Shown here: positions 23,430-34,987 of the stretch, piece after piece
How positions within the stretch are numbered: position 1 is the stretch's first letter
How the letters are laid out: every line of letters begins with the position of its first letter
DNA from: Amylostereum areolatum
Taxonomy: Eukaryota > Basidiomycota > Agaricomycetes > Russulales > Stereaceae
Assembly: GCA_012932865.1 (NCBI GenBank)
Contig: SAXG01000017.1
Coordinates: 124,001-188,000 of the forward strand
Length of the DNA stretch: 64,000 nucleotides
Direction of reading: 5' to 3'
The notes under the pieces: generated by a model
The model's database searches: none
The model's input: the letters and a program-made list of their open reading frames with translations, nothing else
What the model was told of the DNA's origin: nothing
Position numbers and translations under genes: made by a program

Positions 23430-23486
23430 GAGTAAAGTTCAAGACCACGAGCAAAGTTCAAGACCAGGAGTAAAGTTCAAGGCCGC
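23430..23486. repeat. Three tandem 19-bp units
   Basis: Units begin at 23430, 23449 and 23468, consensus GAGYAAAGTTCAAGRCC plus two variable bases. They lie in a wider purine-rich tract (about 23290-23500) of loosely repeated GACCAAGA/GCGAGC words. Confidence 0.8.
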
Positions 23487-26400
23487 GAGCGAAGGTGAGG
23501 ACGACTGCCAGCGACAACAAGAGGGGCGCCGGAGCATGTGCAAATCCTGAATGCTGTCGCGAGGGCAGGTGGGCGGTAAGTGAATAGAACACGCACCATG
23601 GTCCAGACTCTGGATGATGCCCACATGAGAGTGTCGAAGGGAGAGTCCATACCCAACCCTTCGTACATCCACGGAAACCCTGACGCGCCGTCCAAATCTC
23701 GGTACGTCGGAGTCGCCCATTACAGATGAGGGGTTATGGCCAGGTGAAGGACGGGGAGAAGAGAAGGACGTGGTGAGAGGAAACAAGGAGTCGAGGATGA
23801 CTTGGCGCGACGACGAAAATGAATACTGCTTACATAACCCGCGCTCGTCGCCGTCCATCGAGGACTCTGTGGGGATTGAAACTGAGAGGACAACCTGTAC
23901 TCACGCTGACTTGGGCGCGAAGCCGACTTTCTCGCAACGGATAATCGGAATGGCGCCGAGATTGAGGGGGTTGGATTGAAGCTGACACGATGCTAGCGTG
24001 AACCCTTGGTCACGCCATCAGACTCATCCGAATGGCCCCGCATAGAGTCATGCTGAGGCAACTGCTGGTGGTGTACCAGCACGCGCCCACAGAGGCAGCG
24101 AGCGTCGCCCGGTGGAACAGTTTTAGGAGGGGTCTGGACCGCTGTTTGGTTTCGGTGTTTGAGCGGAGGCAGGGGCGATCGAGGGAAGGCGCCTGGAGAC
24201 GTGGTCTACTCTGTACTGAACGCGAGGAAGAGCAGGTTTCGAGGGGGCGGGGTTTAGGCTTAGCCTCATCCACCATACGACGTGGCGTGTCTTTCTTTGT
24301 CTCGTCCCGTCTGCCTGCCTGTTGGCCAATCGTCTTTCCGAGTCGAATCGAATCGATATGAAGTTGAACGTGCAGGGACGCCCGTGGGTGGCTTTCAAAA
24401 AACAGAAAAAGGAGCGAAACGACAGCGTGGCATTCGCATTCGATCCGGCGTTTGTTATTTCTAACTTCTACATGGTATCGTACCGTAGCTCCCGCCGCCG
24501 CCGCCGCGTCCAAATTGACCGCAAGCGATGACATTGACCGTGGCGGTGTGGGTCTGGGAATCCACGGACCACGTACCGTGTTTTGCCACAGGGATGCTTC
24601 CCATTCGTTGGATCGCCGCCGTTACCTACCATCCTTGCGTCCGCAAGACCCCCCTGGCAGCGACGCGACACGCCAGATCGCGTTTCCGCGCCTCCACGCC
24701 TGGTCTCATTTCCCAACTCAACGGTCCTCGTGCTGAGCGGCCGGAGAGCGGTCTTTATCCCCAAGCACGCCTCCTGGCGATGTCCCTCGAAACTTGGCTG
24801 TCGCGCGGCGTGTGTTGTCCATCGCCGTCGCGAGTTCTATACAGGTTCCGCGGACGAAACGCCCCCTCCCCCACAACTCGCGGGAGAGTACACGTTTGCA
24901 TACGTACGTACATACGCCGCGCGCGGAAGCAACCCGAGGCTGGGATCTCGACCCCATGCCGAACGAGCGGGGTCCCTTCCAGCGTTGCCCGCCGTGCGTG
25001 CAAAAGTCCAGCAGAGTCCAGCCCGGACTCAGGATAAACGGGAGAAGGGCCTCGGCCCACGCTCGCATGAACGACGGGTGGATGACGCGAAAGCGACGGA
25101 GGGAGGAAGGGGCGGGTGTACGTCCGCGCCGTGACGAAAAGGCCTCAGAGTCTCCGCCCCGGGTTTCCTTCCGCATGCCTGTCTTGAGGGCGGACCCGGT
25201 GACCGTCACCAACTGGGCATGTCTCAGACGCATCTGTGCCAATGGAACAAGCCACCAATCGCGCACCGAGAACGTGCGCCGGGGGGGCGCGTGGCAGATT
25301 TGGGCGGCGGGATTCTTCTAGTCCCTTTGCGATGCGATTGTGCGATGATAACAATGGTGGTCGATCAGTACAGGGCCGGGATGAGATGGCGGAAACAGAG
25401 CGGATGGACAGTCGATGGCGGATTGGACGCGTCGGAGGTATTGGTCGTCAGAGCGGGGTGATGGTCCGAGGGCATGATGGACGGGAAAGGGAGTGCCGTA
25501 CAGTCAGAGGCGACAAAGAGGCGATGTGTGTGAACGGTTAGGCGGACAAGAATGCGAAGGCGGGTCCAGGCTTGGTTGGATCACGAAGCGGCGAAAGATT
25601 TCTAATGATGCTCGAGCCATAAGTGTAGCGAAGAGAGGGCAAAGAGGCTGCGGCGCAGTGAATACAAATACGAACGGCCTTGTTGGAGGAGATGCGAGTC
25701 ATCCTGTGCTACAGAATGTGAAAAGGCCTGAGGCCTGGAGCCGGGGAAGAGACAGGAGGTGTCCGTGCCGTGGATTTGGTTCCGGGGGAAGGTTGAGTGT
25801 AGCTGGAACGGAACAGACAGGAAGGTCGAGACTATGAGTCAGTAGATCATCCGAGGACGAGAGTCGACTGTTGTTGTGACGAGGCAGTGAGCCCAAGACG
25901 ACGCCAGTTCACGGCTGGTTAGGAGAGGAGGATTGGGAGGTGGGGGGTGAGAGGGAAGATGATTGGAGGGCTTGGTCGGAGCGGCACTGGATCGAAGCAA
26001 GAAGGAGGAGCCAATAAGAACGCCGAATGGCGATTGGTCGGAAGCGGAAACGGTGTGTCGGCGAGATGTGGCGTAGGACGGGTGCGGATGACAGATGACA
26101 ATGAGTTGGGTCTGGAAGGCTAGAACGGGCCTGCGTGGAAAAGGATTTGGGGAGGAGGATGGAGGACGAAAGCGGAAGGAGAATGACGAGAGGAGAGTGA
26201 GTGAGTCGAATGAAGCAGGAGGGGTTGGAGAAAGGAGGAGAGCAAGTGTGAATGGAAGAAAGCGAGGGTGGTCTGGTGGATCCCCCATGCTCTCGGGACC
26301 AACTTGAGGCGGAAGTGGGCGGGGGAGGAGAATGAGACGCGGGCAGAGAGACGATAGCCGATTGGTACGGGGTGGGCAGGGAGGAACCGGGAACACGTAG

Positions 26401-26899
26401 CAGGAGAGCAAGGTCTCGCACCGGGAAGGGGGCGAAGGCAATGTGGGTTGGAAGTTTGGAACATGGAGAGACGCGGAGCAAAGCGCAGAGGGGGACGGCG
26501 TCAGCAGCCATGCGTTATCCATCCATCGATATCGACCACGCCCGGCTGACGCCGGACCGACCACACGCGTTGGAAGGAGTCTAATTGGCGGATGCTAAAT
26601 GGGGGACCGTGCCGAGAGGCCGAGAGAACAAAGCAGAGAGAGGAAGAAGGGACTGGGACATGACTGGGACATGACTGGGACAGTGAGTAGTACCGGTGGC
26701 GGCGAGGAAAGGGAGATGGAGGTCAATGCTTGGAATGTGACCGTCGAGGCGACTGAAAGAACGAAGACTGAGAGGAGGATTCTATTTCTCTTGCACGGAG
26801 ATTCGCGTGTCCGATCGCAACTCGACCGAAAGCGGCAGGCGGTTGCCAGAGGGAGGAATGATCGAATCGGGCGGATGGCCGGACAGTCGGGTCCTGGCA

Positions 26900-26905
26900 T
26901 ATAAG
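26900..26905 (+). promoter_or_regulatory. TATA box upstream of the 27.0-kb candidate gene
   Basis: GCATATAAGCCC lies about 115 bp before an ATG at 27015, with a C/T-rich leader between them, a good fungal core-promoter layout. Confidence 0.5.
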
Positions 26906-27014
26906 CCCCCAGGATGTGTTCTCCCCGCGTCCTCATCTTCGCTCTCTCGCCTCCAACCGAATCCCATCGCCCGCTCTCCCATCTCTCTCCCATCCCCCCC
27001 CCCTTCACCCAACA

Positions 27015-27347
27015 ATGCCCGGCACCGTCATCGACAACACCACCCTCTCATGGGAAGTCAACGTCCACTGGGCTCTCTACGCCCAGTGCGCCGTCTGGGA
27101 CACAAAGAAGAGGGGTCTCGACATCTGGGAGTGCATTCGTCCTCGTCCGTCGCCTTTCCTTCTCTTTCCCTTTTTTCTCCTCTCACTTCCTCTCTCTCTC
27201 TCTCTCTCGCAGACTACTCCTCCGCCTCCACCCAGGTACTTTCTCGCCTCTTCCAACCCCCCTCCCCGTCTCGAACGCATATACTCACCCGATCTCCCTC
27301 TACAGCCACCTAATCCCATGTTCTGGCGTTACGTCGGTCGCCGATGA
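27015..27347 (+). CDS. Candidate small protein gene (about 63 residues), function unknown
   Basis: Behind a TATA box and a pyrimidine-rich leader, an ATG in the context ACAATG opens MPGTVIDNTTLSWEVNVHWA. Plausible exons are 27015-27138, 27213-27235 and 27306-27347: the first intron ends in a long CT tract and CGCAG, and the joined frame ends at TGA, giving 63 residues with a W-rich middle and basic end. I do not recognise it. The alternative is that only the first exon is right and the transcript continues into the C-rich DNA beyond, where all three frames stay open through composition alone. Confidence 0.33.
   Translation: MPGTVIDNTTLSWEVNVHWALYAQCAVWDTKKRGLDIWECIRPRPSPFLLFPFFLLSLPLSLSLSQTTPPPPPRYFLASSNPPPRLERIYSPDLPLQPPNPMFWRYVGRR
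27191..27209. repeat. CT-dinucleotide tract
   Basis: A run of TC/CT dinucleotides just before a CGCAG acceptor; it may act as the polypyrimidine tract of the candidate intron. Confidence 0.7.
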
Positions 27348-30300
27348 TCGCAGCTCTCGCTCCGCCTCTCCCAAGCCTTTCACCCACAACCAACCATCAA
27401 CGAACCACTCCTCCAAGCAGTGCAATCTCCCCCCCTTCCCCCCCACTCCCTTCAACCTCCTCTCCGATCCCCATCCCCTCCCCCATCCTTTCCTCCGACC
27501 CGCCCTCACTGTCTTACCCATCCCGCCCATCCATCCCTTCCCTCGCGTTGCGTCATCGATGCAGATGCCGATATCGAAGCTCGTCCCTTCCGGATCATCG
27601 TCCCCACGCGCAGCCCCCCCCCCCTCCTTCATCTTGCGCGCGACCCCCCTTCCCAGCGCTCGCACGAACACGAACCCTTCGTCTGCTCGAACCGGTTCGG
27701 TTCGCGGCACTCACTCGAGCCTGGTCGACGAGCTCCGTTATCGCCTCTCCGCTTCCAACGGTTGCGTGAATCAACCCCCGACGGGTCTCCACCGCTTGGG
27801 GTCCAGTCTTCTTTGCGCCCTCCCACAATCTACCCTCTTTCGTGCACACACCTTCGTCCCCCATTCTCTCTTCATACCCACCCTCAACACCCCCTCCATC
27901 GCTTCCTCTTCTCGTCCCCCGTGCCCACTTCGGCGCCGGCGCCCTTCCGGCTTCTTTCTCGCACGGGTCCTCCCGTCGCGCACATCCACGAATTCCCGCC
28001 GACGCTGTGCTCTTGTGCTTTCTTCGCTTTTTCACCCTTGTCCCCCTCGCACGCCGCCTCTCGATCCCCCCCCACATCGTATCCCATCCGCATCCGCATC
28101 TCTCCTACCCTACGCTCTGTATATATACTTATATATCCTGTTGTCCGTCTACATACACTACTCGACGCTTCCTCCCTCAATCCGCTGTAATCCCCTCCGC
28201 CTTTCAACCGTCCATTCTTCCTCTCCACCCGTATTCTTGTGTCCCGTCATGTGTGTATCCTAGCCGCCCTCCGTCTTGTGTTGTTGTCGCCTTATCACCG
28301 TGCTCGTCTGCGTATCCGTATCCATGTCCCTCAATTTGCAATGCTGTCTCTTTTGATCTTTCCCTCGAGTCGGAGTGCTCTCGACAATGCGCTGACCGCT
28401 CTGCGCGCGATATGCCCGACGACATACGCTCGGTAAGAGTGCAGTTCCGACTGGCCGTAATGTCCTTTAACGGCGCAAGGATGGCTGGCCGTCGTTGATC
28501 GACGAAAGAGCGAGGAAAGGAACGTGGACATGACCATAGCATGGGTTTCCCCGCTCAAATTGGCATTGCGCCGCGCGCCGCGCCGGAGCCGTCGTCGCAG
28601 CGACTCCGCCGCCCGGTCCCTCACCTTCCCTCGCGCAGCGCTTCTGGCTCGTGCGCGCGCGCCGCGCAGAAACCAACTTCGTATATTGCTCGGCGGCGGA
28701 TCGCGAAAAAAATCGAACCCCTCCTGGCATATGTACAAACGCGGCCGAGGAACGTACAACGAGCGCGCGCGGCCCTGTGCTTTCTCAACAAGAACCCGCC
28801 GTCGCCCGCACCTCCGAGTGCCGTGCCGGGGGACTCGGGGGAGACGGACCCTCGAGGCTCGAATACAAATTCGCCGCGGCGCGCGTCGCCGTGCGGGGCG
28901 GCGGCGGCACGGCACGGCGGCCTGTTCTTGATTATCGGTCGATATCGACGCCGATTCGACGGCGATGCCGGGATGGGTTCTTGTCGTTTTATGTATTGCG
29001 GTGGAGGGGCGGATTCGTCATGGAGGATCCGTTCGAGCGGGGCGGGCGACAGTGGCGATGGCCCCGCCGCTGGAGCGAGCGGGGAGAACGAGCGACGCGG
29101 CGAGTCTTGTGCCAGCCCGTGTGCCAGTCGTGGTGAGGATGGTTGGGCCGGGACGGAGCTCGAAGCGGAAAGGAAGGTGAGCAGCCTCAGTGGGGACCGT
29201 GCAAGGACCGTGTATTTGCAATTTGCCGTTGGTGAATTTGCCTTTTTCTGCCCCTCGACTCCGAGGCTCGAGGCGGGGCGATCAGCCGTCGGTACGGGCC
29301 TGTACAAAGCGGACGTCGGAGCGCGGTGCGCGACCGCCTTGGAAGCTTGGAATCCGGAGAGTCAACGTGATGACTGGGCAGGGGTGGAGGTTTAGCGTCT
29401 TGGGTCTGATATGTTGGGGGCGTTTGCACGGCGTCCGGTCTGAGGAAATAGGATCGAAATATCATAAGATGGCCAAGATGGGGACCGCGATGGCGGGCGA
29501 GGACCGCGAGGTTGGTGAAGTATTGGTATTTGCCAGAGCGTGCGGATGAGAGGACTCGGAGGACCCGCGGAGCATTGTTTGCAACTACGTAGGCGGTGAC
29601 CCGGTCGCGCGTAACCTGTGAGCGCGATGCGATAGTGGTGAGATGTCACGACGCTCGTCAGAAACGCTGCCACGTCTCCTGGCCGAAGGAACGTCGACGT
29701 CCGCGGCGGCGGACGATACAGTGGAGCTACCACGACGTCGAACGCGCATTGGGGACAAAGACGAGTCTGCAAGGAGGTCTGGCCCCCGCCTCCGATTGGC
29801 TTCGCGCATCCTACTGCCCACGCCCGTTTCCCAGTGCGCAGACGGTCCCGCCCTGGAATTCAATCGTCGAACGAAATGGCCATCGTTATCGAGCAGGACG
29901 ACGACGAGACGACTGAATGACGAAGCAAACGACGTCATTCGTCCGACCATCGACCCCGTCCTCCGTGGACCTGTGTTCTTGCCATATCGTTTTCAACCTG
30001 CCCTGGGGGGTGATTCCGTTCCCATTCCCATCCTTGCCCACGCTCGCTCGCGTTCCTGCATAAATCACGTTAACGTTCGAGAATACCGATCGGTGCTTCG
30101 CGGGTCTCGCGAGATAGGGACTGTCTGGACGAGTGCGGGCACAGGAAGGATGATGCGGTCAGAGAGCAGCCGCCGGTCCCTCGGACTTGGGGAGAGAAGA
30201 GAACGTTCGTGAACAACGTACTTAACTTGGCACACGATCCACGGACGTTGTTTGCTCGTGCCATACATACCATATGCCGTGTGCGCTCGAAAGCACGCCC

Positions 30301-30997
30301 GTTATCGCGCTGTAATCGGCGGCACTCGGTCTGGCGAACCTTCCAGAACGCGAGACGGGCTGTGTTTGAACGGAAGAAATCTTCCGCGACCATTCCTCGC
30401 GGTCGAGTGTTTCCCCATGTTGGTTAGACGGAATATAATGCATCAGGGGGATGAGCCCAGAGCTGGAGAAAAGGTCACATGTGGAGTCTGGGCATGGGCG
30501 GATGCGCTTGTTTGACCAGGTTCGAATCGCAGGCGGAGAGCGAAGGCTAAAGGCGCAGAACGAAGGCCTGGGTCCAGGTTGAGTGCTTGGAACCGGTGGG
30601 TATGTAGAGACCGCAAACAAAAGCCCAACTGTGGAAAGCCGTTTAGCGGATGTCGATCCTCGCGCATGTGGCTCCCAAGCTGTACACAGCCAAGTTAGAA
30701 ATCCATTCAGTTTCGTCGGGAGTCGCACACTCACACGAACGCCGGAGAACGGGCGGGCGAGCGGGTTGACTGCAACGATGCACGAGCGTACATCCGCGTC
30801 GTTCGTGCCGGTTTGCGCGTGGAGGTGGCGTCCGGATGCTACAGTACGAGGACTGCCCGCTCCGTCGCGTCAAGGCACGCAACTCACAGAAAAACAAAAG
30901 AGCGCAAAAAAGATTCCTATACGTATACGTACTATACACGCGCATATATGTCCGGGACCATGGGCGGCGGCGTTTTTAAGCGCGTGAAGAGCCACAT
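27348..30997. other. Gene-poor region, C/T-rich then GC-rich
   Basis: From 27.35 to about 28.25 kb the + strand is C/T rich and lacks stops in several frames, so long open frames here (up to 449 codons) are products of composition. From about 28.5 to 29.3 kb the DNA is very GC rich with CG-dense words and open frames on both strands. A TATATATACTTATATAT stretch lies near 28120. I can support no gene. Confidence 0.4.
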
Positions 30998-31849
30998 TCA
31001 GCGTAGATGATCCCTGCCCTTGAGCATATCGATTAAATGGCCATCGGGAGTCAATCTACGATGCCGGTCTCTTGCTGCCAGTGGTTTGAACGCGTGCGCG
31101 AAGATGAAGGCACGACGGAGGTACCACGCCGTTCGACGCATTTGTTCTCGCATCGGTGCGTCACCAACGGAGGCTCGTGAAGGATCGACGATCGCCGCCC
31201 ATAGTGATACAAACTTCCGAAACGTATCCGAGGGAAATCGAGGACCTGAAGAGGGCGTGACCGCGACGATAAGCGACCTTCTGCAGTTCGAGCCTAGAAG
31301 AGTCGAACCAACGCTCACCTCGTCGAAGGCATCGCCGTCGGGATTGTACACAGAAACGACGAGGCTTTGACGGATAAGGAAGAAGGCTAGCAGCGCGGTG
31401 CTTATCCGATCGTTCACTGATCAGACCGGTTCGGGGAGGGGGCGTGGAACATCCACTCCACGATGGAGGAAGGTCGTGTAGGAAGGGATGAAGGCAGAGG
31501 CAAAAGAAGAGCGGGGTAGGGTGACGGAACCTACTTGCGATGCGGGGTACCCATGACCTCGATGCCGTCCATGTCTAGCGCTACGTCGGTCAGCGGAGCG
31601 CGTCGACGGCCCGCATGCACGCCTTTGGCGGCCACTGTCGACCCCTGGCATGGAGAGATTCGCGGGAGCCCCCTTTCCGAAAGTTGAAAGCAATCGTAGG
31701 AAGAATATGCCAATGTCGGTCGGTGGACTTCCTGCCAGCGTGATGTTGGAGACAAGTAGGTCGGAACCGGACGGGGTGTCGAAGAGGCGAGGAAGGGGTG
31801 CGGCAAACTGTATCCGCCACCCAAGTCGGATTGTATTGGAAAAGCACAT
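30998..31849 (-). CDS. Unresolved possible multi-exon gene
   Basis: On the minus strand a CTATATACAC element (31891-31900) with a CCAAT-type sequence just upstream precedes protein-like frames: MCFSNTIRLGWRIQFAAPL from 31849, then in another frame TDVALDMDGIEVMGTPHRK directly followed by a GTAGGT donor, and a last open frame (31417-30998) with RKFVSLWAAIVDPSRASVG and a stop. I could not find a splice pattern joining these in one frame, and I do not recognise the family. It may be a real gene with introns I misplaced, or a decayed one. Confidence 0.22.
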
Positions 31850-31893
31850 GGCCCTGCTCCTGGGAATGGGTCGCGAATAACGGGGCAGGCGTG

Positions 31894-31899
31894 TATATA
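31894..31899 (-). promoter_or_regulatory. Possible TATA box with adjacent CCAAT-type element
   Basis: Minus strand reads GTGATTGGCTATAGCCTATATACAC across 31912-31891 in pieces: an ATTGG (inverted CCAAT) followed within 15 bp by TATATA. It would serve the unresolved minus-strand gene. Confidence 0.3.
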
Positions 31900-31912
31900 G
31901 GCTATAGCCAAT

Positions 31913-34700
31913 CACAGGTCCGTTTGCAAGAAGGCGTAAGAAGGACGGGCCAATGTGGTGTGAGGGATATATTTACACTCACGATGAGAAACCGAAGCCA
32001 AGGCGTTGACGCATCCGGGGAAACGACGAGGAGTTGGTCCGAGGAAAGATTACGACGTGAATACGCTCAGAAATCGGGATAGACCTGACTTGGTTAGAAG
32101 GGACGATGGAGATGATTTTGACGCGAAGGTCGCAGTGAACGCCACAGAGTGAAGCGCTCTTGGAGAGTCGATAACGCCGGGGGCTGGAGGGGGTCCGAAG
32201 CTGGCAAGGGAACTCGAGCGTTGGATCAGGCAGGAGGGCGGTGTCAGGCGCGTCTGCACGGGTGCATTCATTCGGTTAGTCAGGCAGCACTGTGATCGGG
32301 TAGAAATTGGGGGTTCACCGAGTGGGAGAAAGCAAGATCAATGGGGAATCAAAGATTGTTGACAGAAGAAGGCAGGTGGGAGCTCTGGCTTTCGTCCTAC
32401 TCGAGTTGCTTCGATCGTTCTACTGTATTATGCGCCAGCCAGATGCACGGACGATCGGTGGCGTCCCAAGTTTTCCATCCCCTTGATGCGGCGTGCTCCG
32501 AATGCCATCGTCTACCATAGAGGAGGAGGGGCCCAGGCTAAGAGGTGACGATACAGATCAGCCAATGAATATTCACAAGCGTACTGGTAAGTAGGTAGCA
32601 CGCTATGTGCCCAAAGCCCGGGTTGTGGGTCCTTCCATGCTTGCCATTCGGTGCTTTTGGGATGCATCATACGAAGCAGGCTTTTGCATACGATCACGGT
32701 TTCGTGGCCAACAGCTATGTGATATTTTCCGCCAGCTGATAGGACGGCATTCATCGAAGGACGCAGAGCGATCCCGATACCTGAAGCCCTGTTTCGAGAG
32801 GGCGTTGAGATGGAAGCCGAATAGCACCCACGAAGGCAGAATATAGGGGTGCACCCACCTCAACCCTCCCGTGATCGGTGCGAGGCCAACCAATATAGTG
32901 GGTGTTGGCATTGCAGGGTGCCAACGCGCTGAGATATGCGAGAGCCACACTAGGTCTTGAAGTTCTATCAGGATCGTCGGCTTTCTGCGGAGGTCGTGTG
33001 GAACCATTTTGTTGAGTCAGAAAACAATGAATGCGCAGGAGTGGTTATTGGCAAGTCGTAGACGTGCTGGTGTGCGAAGGGCAGTCGGTCGAAAGCCCCT
33101 CAGTTGGCTTTCCCGTGGGAGTTTCATACTTGAAATAAACATCGATACCACGTGCCAAATGAACAGGCATAGGCGGCCTCGAGGAGGAATCAGGTACTAG
33201 TAGTCGAGCATCCATGGAGGAACCAAGGTATATCATATAACCCTCGTAGACCAGGTATCCCTTTTCGAACGTGCAAAACAACGTTGTGCACAGGAGTAAA
33301 ACTCAGCTTCCCTTGTCAGTGTGACGAAGTGTATCTGAATCCTCTGGACTTTTATCCAAACGGCACCATGACGACTTTTCCTTTCTAGCATAGTACATGA
33401 CTAGAATCACTGTGGGAAGGACCAGGAAAGTGGGGTCAAAATAGAGAAGAGGCGATTGCCGGTACGCATGCCCTTCGTATTCGCGATCGTCGGATTCACC
33501 TGCAAACTTGAACGCTCGTGCCACCATCGCCCGCCCATCCGGAATTCTGACTCCTCCAAAAACTGTTTCTAGAATCTCCGTGATCCACGGCGTGTCCCCC
33601 GCAATGCCTCGTTTTCTTCTGGCTCTTCACGCACGGAGTCCCAAAGCTCCGCGGTGAGTGGTGAACCATGTGACCGACAAGCGCAAGCTCTCTTCAGCGT
33701 GTTGTTGGACTTCCTTTCCTTCATCCGCGAGGTGTAGGCACGATGACGGAAGTACGAAGGGACACCGGATCGTGCCCCAAGATCAAAGCAAGGCGACACA
33801 GTCCTCCACGAGCACGCTGCACGAAAAGTCAATGCAGACATGTGGCAGCCGGCGTACGTACATATGCCCCCGTGTTTTCCCCGTTGGTTTTGATTCAAGA
33901 AGGCGAAGTCTGAATGGGTGCCTCACAGAGCTTCGCCGGAAAGACCCTCGAAGATCGACGATACTTTGAACGCTGATAAGTAGACAAATAGGACATGACG
34001 GTGGGTTCGCACCGCTGAGACGCGACTGGGTGGTCGATCTGACAGCGGTCTGAGACCTGATAAGCGAAGGAAAGAGAACCTAGGAGAGGATAGGAGATCA
34101 GCCGGATGATATACGAAATGTTTGGGTGAAGTTCTGGCCGTTGGTTGGAGGGCATCTCACAGACTTGCATACAAGCATTAACGGGGTTGGGAATTTGGCT
34201 CTTTTTATCGTTTATATCTCGGAAAGGTTCTCGCAGGGTTGCCAGTGGTGCTTTGTGCCTCGATTGAAGACATCGAATCTGTTCGTCGGGCATGGATTCC
34301 TCGTCAAATATGATCGAGCGGTCGAGCTTTTTGGAACCCATCGGCATCGATGGGATACCAGGGAGGGCGGCACTTCTCTAAACATAACGGTGGTTATAAT
34401 ATACCATTGTACCGAGAAGGTTGATGGGCAACACACCGGGATAATCGTCGCACGATCCCTCTGGCTGGTATTGCTGCAAAGATTATAGTGGATTAGCTCG
34501 AGTAGGAAGAAAGTAGTCTAGAGGTAGTTGCTGGCGGGCGAGAATTGACCGGGGAAATCACTGGAATCATGAATATCGAAGAGAATGAGTGGCTGAGGGA
34601 GAACAATGCCGTGGAGGTATATCTGAGGTGATGCTAGATGTAGCGGCAGAAACTTATGAACGATGCAACCAGCTTTCCCAGTTGTTGGAGTCTCGGGGTG
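31913..34700. other. Gene-poor region
   Basis: No supported gene. Minus-strand frames at 32512-32754 (with SLLRMMHPKSTEWQAWKDPQ) and at 33303-33527 (with a hydrophobic LVLPTVILVMYYARK) look weakly protein-like but stand alone. Confidence 0.35.
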
Positions 34701-34987
34701 ACGCGGACGGAGGACGTAAATGAAAACCACGTGGCTCCCGAGGCCCTTAGACTGGTGGCATCCTACTGGTGGCAGCCCGCGGCCCGGGGCCCGCCACGTC
34801 GCTTTGCGACTTCCAAAGGTTCGAAACTCTCATACCTGCCATAACTGCGCCCTCCCAGTCAAGCTGTCCTTGTCGAACTGAACTTCGTTAGGAAGGGAAG
34901 ACCTCACTGCTTGTGTCGCTGTGCGATTTGAACATCAAGTTTGGCACATAACTTTGCGCGTCGGAACCACCTATATCTTCCTTTGAC

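Larger units (their letters stand above)
20960..26880. other. Gene-poor 6-kb region
   Basis: No open frame in this stretch shows a domain, a consistent intron pattern or a match to a family I know. I looked for reverse transcriptase, integrase, transposase and helicase motifs and for terminal repeats and found none. From about 23.3 kb to 26.9 kb the + strand is visibly rich in G and A. Simple repeats are listed separately. Confidence 0.45.

Noticed and set aside
23020..23486. CRISPR-like array
   Set aside because: The repeats are a CATC microsatellite and three contiguous 19-bp units without spacers, in a eukaryotic genome.
26914..28263. 449-codon open frame on the + strand
   Set aside because: All three frames are unusually open because the DNA is C/T rich and poor in stop codons. 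The translation is Pro/Ser rich without a domain and runs across clear intron signals.
28541..29395. Overlapping 284- and 228-codon open frames on opposite strands
   Set aside because: Very GC-rich DNA opens both strands. Neither translation shows hydrophobic spacing, a motif or introns.
20960..34700. Possible transposon or mating-type locus in the gene-poor centre
   Set aside because: No reverse transcriptase, integrase, transposase, homeodomain or pheromone-receptor signal, and no terminal repeats, could be found by reading.
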